A stretch of DNA of 64,000 nucleotides. It comes from Mannheimia varigena. GTDB lineage: Bacteria; Pseudomonadota; Gammaproteobacteria; Enterobacterales; Pasteurellaceae. Shown here piece after piece: positions 56,355 through 64,000 of the stretch. The notes below the pieces were generated by a model. That model saw only the letters and a program-made list of their open reading frames with translations, was not told where the DNA came from and ran no database searches. The translations under genes and the position numbers were made by a program. The stretch is taken from the NCBI RefSeq assembly GCF_013377235.1, contig NZ_CP016226.1, positions 1,240,001 through 1,304,000 of the forward strand. The letters run 5' to 3'. Numbering within the stretch: position 1 is the stretch's first letter; every line of letters begins with the position of its first letter.

Positions 56355-57911
56355 ATGTCTCTCATTACCCATATTCATATCGCCTATGGTTCGGAGTCTG
56401 GCAACGCAGAAAAACTTGCCCAACAGTTAGCCCAACAACCGTTTTTAAATCACTACTCAACGAGCCTTTCCACCCTTAATGAAACGGATTTAACCGCTTT
56501 CAACCCAAATACCCTATTGCTGATTTTAACCAGCTCATTTGGCGATGGCGAACCACCTGAAAATGCCGATGAATTTGCAGAAAAATTGGAAAATTTGACC
56601 GCTTGTAATGTGAAATATGCCATTTTTGGACTGGGTGATATTACTTACGATAAATTCTGCGGCTATAGCAAACAATTAGACTGCCTATTGTTGGCAAAAC
56701 AAGCTCAAGCAATTATTGAAAGGGTTGATGCGGACTTAAATTACCAAGAAATTTTTAAACAATGGCTGCCACTTGTTGAACAAGCATTAGCTCAACCTAA
56801 TGAATTTCCGATACCGCATCAACTTTCTGTTCAAGCGTATGGGGAAGAATCCACCTACCAAGCAGAAGTAATAGAAATTAAGCATCTCGCTCAATCAGAG
56901 CCTGCCGTTTATCACCTTCGCTTATCCCTTAAAGAGAGTAGCATTTTCTACCAAGCAGGGGATTTAATTTATGTAAAAGTAACACAACCTGATTCTCTAT
57001 TGAGCGAATATGCAAATTGGTTTAATGATACCAACGCTATTGAACAATTGCGTCACAAAGAACTACGTCTATTAAGCAAAAACATATTACGTGATGTACA
57101 GAAAATTTGTGGTAGTGCGGAGTTAAAAGATCTAACTAAAATCTCTAATAAAAAGGCTCTAGAACAATACTTATATGGACACGACTTGCTTGATGTATTA
57201 CGTGATTTTGATCCGAATAAAACCGTTACACTAGCAGATCTAGACACTATTCTGCCAAACCTATCCGCTCGTGCTTACTCCATCAGCTCTTGCGGAAAAA
57301 CACACCCAGATTATGTTGATTTATGTATTCGCCACGTCTATTACCAGCTAGATGGTAGAGATTATCAAGGCACTGCAAGCAACTATTTAGCTAAATTACA
57401 AGCGGGTGATTTTGTTTCAATTTTTGCAAAAGCAAATCCAAATTTCCGTTTACCTGAAGATTTAACTGCTCCAGTTGTGATGATTGGTTCGGGTACAGGT
57501 ATCGCGCCTCATATCGCATTCCTGCAAGCATTGGGAAGCCAATACTCAAATATTGAGAGCTATTTATTTTTCGGTGAACGTTATCGAGAGAAAGATTTTT
57601 TATATCAAAATGAGTTAGAACGTTATCTTGCTAATGGGATATTAACCCAGCTATTTACCGCATTCTCTCGTGATCAAGCAGAGAAGTTTTATGTACAAGA
57701 TTCTCTAGCTGAGCAGGCAGAACTAATCTGGACATTAATTAAGAAAGGAGCTTACTTCTATATTTGTGGCAGCAAAGCAATGAGTAAGGCTGTTGATGCC
57801 GAACTTATCAAGATTGCAGATCAAATTGGTGGTGAAGCTTATATTGATGATTTCAATAATGTTATCGCAAGGCTAGTTGCAGAAGGTAGGCTAATGAGAG
57901 ATGTGTATTAG
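56355..57911 (+). CDS. Diflavin reductase, CysJ/cytochrome P450 reductase-like
   Basis: A 518-residue NADPH flavoprotein. Flavodoxin domain (about 1-150: IAYGSESGNAEKLAQQL, SSFGDGEPPENA), then a ferredoxin-reductase-type FAD/NADPH module with SARAYSISSC, GSGTGIAPHIAFLQA, YLFFGERYREKDFLYQ and a C-terminal RLMRDVY. It matches the alpha subunit of sulfite reductase in layout, but no cysI is here, so its electron acceptor is unknown. I start at ATG 56355 (GAGGAG site); an ATG at 56289 lies in the preceding terminator. Confidence 0.87.
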   Translation: MSLITHIHIAYGSESGNAEKLAQQLAQQPFLNHYSTSLSTLNETDLTAFNPNTLLLILTSSFGDGEPPENADEFAEKLENLTACNVKYAIFGLGDITYDKFCGYSKQLDCLLLAKQAQAIIERVDADLNYQEIFKQWLPLVEQALAQPNEFPIPHQLSVQAYGEESTYQAEVIEIKHLAQSEPAVYHLRLSLKESSIFYQAGDLIYVKVTQPDSLLSEYANWFNDTNAIEQLRHKELRLLSKNILRDVQKICGSAELKDLTKISNKKALEQYLYGHDLLDVLRDFDPNKTVTLADLDTILPNLSARAYSISSCGKTHPDYVDLCIRHVYYQLDGRDYQGTASNYLAKLQAGDFVSIFAKANPNFRLPEDLTAPVVMIGSGTGIAPHIAFLQALGSQYSNIESYLFFGERYREKDFLYQNELERYLANGILTQLFTAFSRDQAEKFYVQDSLAEQAELIWTLIKKGAYFYICGSKAMSKAVDAELIKIADQIGGEAYIDDFNNVIARLVAEGRLMRDVY

Positions 57912-57930
57912 TTCTAAATTTTATTAAATA

Positions 57931-57960
57931 AAAAAACCCAGCATATACGCTGGGTTTTTT
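57931..57960. terminator. Bidirectional terminator between the diflavin reductase and the S10 operon
   Basis: Perfect 12-bp stem AAAAAACCCAGC/GCTGGGTTTTTT, loop ATATAC. It closes the S10 operon directly after rpsQ. Confidence 0.94.
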
Positions 57961-57977
57961 ACTATTTAAATAGTTAA

Positions 57978-58235
57978 TTAAGCAATAATTGCTTTTTCAA
58001 CTACACGAACTAAAGTCCAAGATTTAGTTTTTGAAACAGGACGACATTCCTTAATTTCAACAACATCACCTAATTTAGCTTCATTGTTTTCATCGTGTAC
58101 GTGAAGTTTAGTAGTACGACGGATAAACTTACCATATAAAGGATGTTTAACTGTACGTTCGATAGCAACTACAAATGATTTGTCCATTTTGTCGCTAACC
58201 ACTTTACCTTGTACTGTACGAATTTTATCAGTCAT
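57978..58235 (-). CDS. rpsQ: 30S ribosomal protein S17
   Basis: 85 residues, standard S17 ([27 protein letters not shown]). Last gene of the S10 operon; a strong terminator follows instead of the spc operon gene rplN. Confidence 0.97.
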   Translation of the reverse strand: MTDKIRTVQGKVVSDKMDKSFVVAIERTVKHPLYGKFIRRTTKLHVHDENNEAKLGDVVEIKECRPVSKTKSWTLVRVVEKAIIA

Positions 58236-58425
58236 TATTCACCCGCCTTTTCGGTTAATACAGTTTTAACTTGTGCAATACTGCGACGCACTTGTTTTAA
58301 CTGGTGGGTTTGTTGAAGCTGACCGGTGGCTGCCTGCATACGCAGTTTGAATTGCTCACCTAAAAGGTTTACTAATTCGCCATTCAGCTCTTCAACACTT
58401 TTGTTACGTAGTTCTTGAGCTTTCA

Positions 58426-58426
<1 letters not shown>
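58235..58426 (-). CDS. rpmC: 50S ribosomal protein L29
   Basis: 63 residues, standard L29 ([18 protein letters not shown]). Stop and start overlap its neighbours rplP and rpsQ by one base each. Confidence 0.97.
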
Positions 58427-58836
<410 letters not shown>

Positions 58837-58848
58837 TCAGTGATCTCC

Positions 58849-59553
58849 TTATTTACGACCTTTGCGAGCTGGCTTTTTAGGCTGTGCCGCTGGTTCTTTT
58901 TCAGATTCAATCACTGCAGCCATTCCACCAAGAATTTCACCTTTGAAGATCCACACTTTAACGCCGATTACGCCGTAAGTTGTGTGAGCTTCAGCTGTGC
59001 TATAATCGATGTCTGCACGAAGTGTATGTAGAGGTACACGACCTTCACGATACCATTCTGAGCGAGCAATTTCTGCACCACCTAAACGACCGCTAACTTC
59101 AACTTTGATACCTTTAGCACCTAATTTCATTGCGTTTTGAACCGCTTTTTTCATAGCACGGCGGAACATTACACGACGTTCAAGTTGAGAAGCGATGCTA
59201 TCTGCTACTAATTTAGCATCTAGCTCTGGTTTTTTCACTTCAGCAATGTTGATTTGAGCTGGAACACCCGCAATTTTAGCAACTGCATTGCGTAATTTTT
59301 CAACATCTTCGCCTTTTTTACCGATAACGATACCCGGACGAGCTGTGTGAATAGTTACACGAATACTTTTTGCAGGACGCTCAATAGTGATGCGTGACAC
59401 AGAAGCGTTCGCTAACTCTTTGTTTAAAAATTTACGTACTTTGAAATCGCCATCTAAATTATCAGCGAAATCTTGTGTATTCGCGAACCAAGTAGAGTTC
59501 CAAGGTTTAACAATACCTAGGCGAATACCATTAGGATGTACTTTCTGACCCAT
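58849..59553 (-). CDS. rpsC: 30S ribosomal protein S3
   Basis: 234 residues, standard S3 with KH domain ([34 protein letters not shown]) and a basic tail. Confidence 0.97.
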   Translation of the reverse strand: MGQKVHPNGIRLGIVKPWNSTWFANTQDFADNLDGDFKVRKFLNKELANASVSRITIERPAKSIRVTIHTARPGIVIGKKGEDVEKLRNAVAKIAGVPAQINIAEVKKPELDAKLVADSIASQLERRVMFRRAMKKAVQNAMKLGAKGIKVEVSGRLGGAEIARSEWYREGRVPLHTLRADIDYSTAEAHTTYGVIGVKVWIFKGEILGGMAAVIESEKEPAAQPKKPARKGRK

Positions 59554-59571
59554 TTGTTATTCTCCACTTAA

Positions 59572-59907
<336 letters not shown>

Positions 59908-59914
59908 TTACCTC

Positions 59915-60196
<282 letters not shown>

Positions 60197-60220
60197 TTAC
60201 CTTTTAGTTAATGAATAAAA

Positions 60221-61042
60221 TTATTTGCCACGACGACGTACGATGAATTTATCAGTACGTTTGTTGTGACGAGTTTTCTTACCTTTGGTTTGAACGCCCC
60301 AAGGTGTAACTGGGTGTTTACCGAAGTTACGGCCTTCACCACCACCGTGTGGGTGGTCTACCGGGTTCATCGCAGTACCACGAACGGTTGGACGAATACC
60401 TCTCCAACGGTTTGCACCTGCTTTACCAAGTACGCGAAGCATATGCTCTGAGTTACCAACTTCACCGATGGTCGCTGTACACTCAGCTAATACTTTACGC
60501 ATTTCGCCTGAGCGAAGACGTAAAGTTACATAGTTACCTTCACGTGCGATAATTTGTACGTAAGCACCTGCAGAACGAGCGATTTGACCGCCTTTGCCTG
60601 GTTTTAATTCAACGTTGTGAACTGTAGAACCAACTGGGATATTACGCATTGGTAACGCATTACCTACTTTAATCGGAGCTGAAGCACCTGCTTGAATCGT
60701 ATCACCAGCAGATAAACCTTTTGGTGCTAAGATATAACGGCGTTCACCATCTTTATAAAGAACTAATGCAATGTTTGCAGAACGGTTTGGATCGTATTCT
60801 AAACGCTCAACAACAGCTGGGATGTCTAATTTGTTACGTTTGAAGTCAATTAAACGGTAGTGTTGTTTGTGACCGCCACCGATGTGACGAGTCGTGATAC
60901 GACCTAAGTTGTTACGACCACCAGTTTTAGATTTAGAATCTAAAAGTGCTGCAAAAGGTTTACCTTTGTGTAGCTCAGTGTTAACAACTTTAACTACGTG
61001 ACGACGACCAGCGGAGGTCGGCTTACATTTAACGATAGCCAT
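60221..61042 (-). CDS. rplB: 50S ribosomal protein L2
   Basis: 273 residues, standard L2. The conserved C-terminal [13 protein letters not shown], with the His important for peptidyl transfer, is present. Confidence 0.97.
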   Translation of the reverse strand: MAIVKCKPTSAGRRHVVKVVNTELHKGKPFAALLDSKSKTGGRNNLGRITTRHIGGGHKQHYRLIDFKRNKLDIPAVVERLEYDPNRSANIALVLYKDGERRYILAPKGLSAGDTIQAGASAPIKVGNALPMRNIPVGSTVHNVELKPGKGGQIARSAGAYVQIIAREGNYVTLRLRSGEMRKVLAECTATIGEVGNSEHMLRVLGKAGANRWRGIRPTVRGTAMNPVDHPHGGGEGRNFGKHPVTPWGVQTKGKKTRHNKRTDKFIVRRRGK

Positions 61043-61060
61043 TTATTTTATCTCCTCTGA

Positions 61061-61366
61061 TTACTCTGCTGCACCTTCAACGAAGTCAAGTGATTGACCT
61101 TCGGCAAGGGTTACATAAGCTTTTTTCCAGTCACTACGACGACCAACTTTAGCACCACGGCGTTTAGTTTTACCTTTAACTACTACAGTGCGTACAGAAT
61201 CTACTTTTACTTCGAAAAGTTGTTCAACTGCGTTTGCAATTTCAACTTTGTTTGCATCTAATGCAACTTTGAATACGATAGTATTGCCTTTTTCTGCGTT
61301 GTTTGTCGCTTTTTCAGAGATATGTGGTGCTTTTAACACATTTAGCAAACGTTCTTGTTGAATCAT
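61061..61366 (-). CDS. rplW: 50S ribosomal protein L23
   Basis: 101 residues, standard L23 ([15 protein letters not shown]), the docking site for trigger factor and SRP. Overlaps rplD by four bases. Confidence 0.97.
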   Translation of the reverse strand: MIQQERLLNVLKAPHISEKATNNAEKGNTIVFKVALDANKVEIANAVEQLFEVKVDSVRTVVVKGKTKRRGAKVGRRSDWKKAYVTLAEGQSLDFVEGAAE

Positions 61367-61965
61367 GCTAACATCTCCTCAATTTGTTTTACTGCATCTA
61401 CAGTAACAACCACTTTATCGAAAGCGATTAAGCTTACTGGGTCGATACCTTGAACATCACGTACATCAACTTTGTATAAGTTGCGTGCTGCTAAGAATAG
61501 ATTTTCATCTACATTTGCAGTGATGATAAGAGCGTCAGTTAACGCCATATCTTTTAATTTTTGTGCTAATACTTTAGTTTTTGGTGCGTCAATTTCGAAT
61601 TTCTCAACAACCACTAAACGGTCTTGACGAACTAATTCAGAAAGAATGCTTTTGATTGCACCACGGTACATTTTTTTGTTCACTTTTTGGCTGTGATCTT
61701 GTGGTTTCGCAGCAAAAGTGATACCACCTGAACGCCAGATTGGTGATTTGATATCACCAGAACGTGCACGACCTGTACCTTTTTGACGCCAAGGCTTTTT
61801 ACCTGAACCAGACACTTCAGCACGAGTTTTTTGAGCACGTGAACCTTGACGAGCACCTGCTGCATACGCAACAACTACTTGGTGGATTAACGCTTCATTA
61901 AACTCACGTCCGAAGGTAGTTTCAGAAACAGTTAGTGCGTTTGCACCTACAACTTGTAATTCCAT
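61363..61965 (-). CDS. rplD: 50S ribosomal protein L4
   Basis: 200 residues, standard L4 ([20 protein letters not shown]). In E. coli L4 binds the S10 leader and represses the operon; the leader here (62945-63147) could serve the same control. Confidence 0.97.
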   Translation of the reverse strand: MELQVVGANALTVSETTFGREFNEALIHQVVVAYAAGARQGSRAQKTRAEVSGSGKKPWRQKGTGRARSGDIKSPIWRSGGITFAAKPQDHSQKVNKKMYRGAIKSILSELVRQDRLVVVEKFEIDAPKTKVLAQKLKDMALTDALIITANVDENLFLAARNLYKVDVRDVQGIDPVSLIAFDKVVVTVDAVKQIEEMLA

Positions 61966-61980
61966 CTCTATCTCCTAGAC

Positions 61981-62607
61981 TTATGCTTTAACTGCCGGTT
62001 TCACGATAACATCACCATTAGTTGCACCTGGAACGGCACCTTTAACTAATAGTAATTTACGCTCAACATCTACACGAACAACTTCAAGTGATTGAACGGT
62101 TACACGCTCAGCACCTAAGTGTCCTGCCATTTTTTTACCTTTAAACACACGACCTGGAGTTTGGTTTTGACCAATAGAACCAAGTACACGATGTGATAAA
62201 GAGTTACCGTGTGTAGCATCTTGAGTACGGAAGTTCCAGCGTTTAACACCGCCTTGAAAACCTTTACCTTTTGATGTACCAGTAACGTCAACTTTCTTAA
62301 CATCTGTGAAGATGTCAACATTGATTTCTTGACCTAAAGTGAATTCTTCACCTTCAGTACGAAATTCCCATAAACCGCGACCAGCTTCAACACCTGCTTT
62401 CACGAAATGACCTGCTTCTGGTTTAGTTACACGGCTAGCTTTTTTAGAGCCAGTAGTAACTTGAATTGCAGAATAGCCATCGTTTTCAAGGGTTTTAACT
62501 TGAGTAACACGGTTGGCTTCGATTTCGATAACGGTAACTGGAATAGACACGCCGTCTTCAGTGAAAACGCGGGTCATACCAACTTTACGACCGATTAAAC
62601 CAATCAT
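61981..62607 (-). CDS. rplC: 50S ribosomal protein L3
   Basis: 208 residues, standard L3 ([19 protein letters not shown]; the [20 protein letters not shown] loop carries the Gln methylated in E. coli). Confidence 0.97.
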   Translation of the reverse strand: MIGLIGRKVGMTRVFTEDGVSIPVTVIEIEANRVTQVKTLENDGYSAIQVTTGSKKASRVTKPEAGHFVKAGVEAGRGLWEFRTEGEEFTLGQEINVDIFTDVKKVDVTGTSKGKGFQGGVKRWNFRTQDATHGNSLSHRVLGSIGQNQTPGRVFKGKKMAGHLGAERVTVQSLEVVRVDVERKLLLVKGAVPGATNGDVIVKPAVKA

Positions 62608-62632
62608 TGTAATAACCTCTTAAAATTCCCAA

Positions 62633-63147
<515 letters not shown>

Positions 63148-63153
63148 TTAGCC

Positions 63154-63182
63154 ATAATACTCTATCTGCTCATTTCTAGCAA
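63154..63182 (-). promoter_or_regulatory. Promoter of the S10 operon
   Basis: On the minus strand TTGCTA (63177-63182), a 17-base spacer and TATTAT (63154-63159). Predicted start near 63147. Confidence 0.8.
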
Positions 63183-63210
63183 GTGATTTTTCCTTTTTTT
63201 GCTAAAACTT

Positions 63211-63226
63211 TTCGAGCGACTTCACA
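63211..63226. promoter_or_regulatory. Candidate CRP site upstream of tfoX
   Basis: TTCGAGCGACTTCACA: right half TCACA is perfect, left half TTCGA is one base from the CRP-S form TGCGA. Its centre lies about 60 bases upstream of the likely transcription start (weak -35 TTGAAA at 63244, -10 near 63265-63272), the usual place for a class I CRP site. CRP control of sxy is known in H. influenzae. Confidence 0.45.
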
Positions 63227-63329
63227 AATCTAGAAAATCCCTGTTGAAATTTAACTCATAACGGTATTTATTGTTCATGACACCTATGCTCTTTACTACT
63301 TGTATTGCCTTATTTAAGAAGGAGCTTCT

Positions 63330-63983
63330 ATGCAAACAATTAATGAAATCAGAAAAGAAATCATCCCTTTATTTGAACCTATTATTGGAGAAATTCGTAT
63401 AAAAACTTATTTTTCTTATTACGCAATATTTAAGAATAACTTCATGATCGCACTTTATCAAAACAAAGCCACATTTTTACGTATTTCTCAGTATGATATC
63501 GCTGATATATCTCAACACCCCAATACCTATAACTTATCAGATGATAAAATTGGGTTACAAAGTAGAAAATTTCATTTTATCCCTAGTTCTATTTTATCTG
63601 ATACCAGAAAGTTCAGTTCATTAATACGATCGACAATAAACGAACTAGAGTCGGAAAAGCAAAAAACAAATAAAAAGCGCTCGACGCAAATTCGCAATCT
63701 TCCTAATATGAACTTAAAATTGGAAAGGATGCTAAAGAAAGTTGGCATAAATTCAATACAAGATTTTATTCAGATCGGTTACATATCTACATTTATCAGG
63801 CTTACTCTTCACGGATTTGAACCAACAGAAGATCTCCTATTCAAACTAAATGGTGCATTAAATCATCAATATATTTATACTTTTACCTATCAACAAAAAT
63901 TGGGATTAATGCAAGAAGCAAATGATGCTTTATATGCCTCTGGTTTAAGAAAAAGATTTAATACCAATCATTTAATAATGTGA
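63330..63983 (+). CDS. tfoX: Competence regulator TfoX/Sxy
   Basis: A 217-residue Sxy homologue. N-terminal TfoX domain (about 10-95: KTYFSYYAIFKNNFMIALYQNKATFLRI) and C-terminal helix-hairpin-helix-like TfoX domain (about 120-205: IRNLPNMNLKLERMLKKVGINSIQDFIQIGY). Sxy acts with CRP at CRP-S promoters to turn on DNA-uptake genes in Pasteurellaceae. AAGGAG ribosome binding site. Relatives are controlled by a structured 5' leader; about 50 leader bases are present here but I cannot prove a structure. Confidence 0.9.
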   Translation: MQTINEIRKEIIPLFEPIIGEIRIKTYFSYYAIFKNNFMIALYQNKATFLRISQYDIADISQHPNTYNLSDDKIGLQSRKFHFIPSSILSDTRKFSSLIRSTINELESEKQKTNKKRSTQIRNLPNMNLKLERMLKKVGINSIQDFIQIGYISTFIRLTLHGFEPTEDLLFKLNGALNHQYIYTFTYQQKLGLMQEANDALYASGLRKRFNTNHLIM

Positions 63984-64000
63984 TCCACATCATAAAATAG

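Overview
The window looks like chromosomal DNA of a Pasteurellaceae bacterium. Gene content and order fit this family, DNA is moderately AT-rich, and the 10-base uptake signal ACAAGCGGTC recurs throughout, often with an AT-rich, TTTTGCAAA-like tail. That uptake signal belongs to the Actinobacillus/Mannheimia/Bibersteinia branch rather than the Haemophilus influenzae type (AAGTGCGGT), of which I noticed only one copy (in glyS). Mannheimia or a close relative is my best guess, as inference only. A TfoX/Sxy competence regulator at the right end fits natural transformation.

Layout. 1-2.1 kb: two tandem ompA-like porin genes (the first cut by the window edge). 2.5-11.7 kb: housekeeping genes (ydiJ-menI, yidC, tpx, plsC-ftsP, accA). 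11.8-16 kb: a lone tRNA-Thr, pdxY, then the tRNA-Thr/Tyr/Gly/Thr-tuf operon divergent from coaA. 16-23.1 kb: ccmG-ccmH-ccmI-mog, glnB, lspA-ispH-sdhE, a methyltransferase, maoP, trmA. 23.2-25.2 kb: two identical tRNA-Ser genes, ybaN, xerC and an unknown small gene. 25.4-28.8 kb: a cysteine-catabolism locus with a YheO/DauR-type regulator, a frameshifted CyuP-type permease and the CyuA desulfidase. 28.8-34.4 kb: glyQ and glyS, separated by a glutaredoxin-like gene, a DUF559 endonuclease-like gene with inverted repeats, and an AT-rich membrane/coiled-coil gene.

34.5-37.2 kb: an anaerobic heme-degradation locus in which a HutW/ChuW-like radical-SAM enzyme is fused in frame to a HutX/ChuX-like heme carrier and overlaps a ChuY-like reductase. 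A perfect FNR box lies upstream at the right distance from a -10 element. 37.2-46 kb: the L-ascorbate (ula) regulon in two divergent arms around a perfect CRP site, with a fused EIIC-EIIB transporter and a secreted phosphoesterase inside the operon. 46-49.7 kb: glycerate kinase, GntP permease, CdaR regulator. 49.8-52.8 kb: a polar amino-acid ABC transporter. 52.8-57.9 kb: a frameshifted glutathione S-transferase, an esterase/ATP-grasp pair of unknown role, a free-standing Aer-type PAS protein and a diflavin reductase. 58-63.2 kb: the S10 ribosomal protein operon with its leader and promoter. 63.3-64 kb: tfoX.

Most of the window is ordinary core genome. The parts that deserve attention are the HutW-HutX fusion under apparent FNR control, the insertions between glyQ and glyS, the cysteine locus with an unexpected regulator and a broken permease, the phosphoesterase inside the ascorbate operon, and the esterase/ATP-grasp pair.
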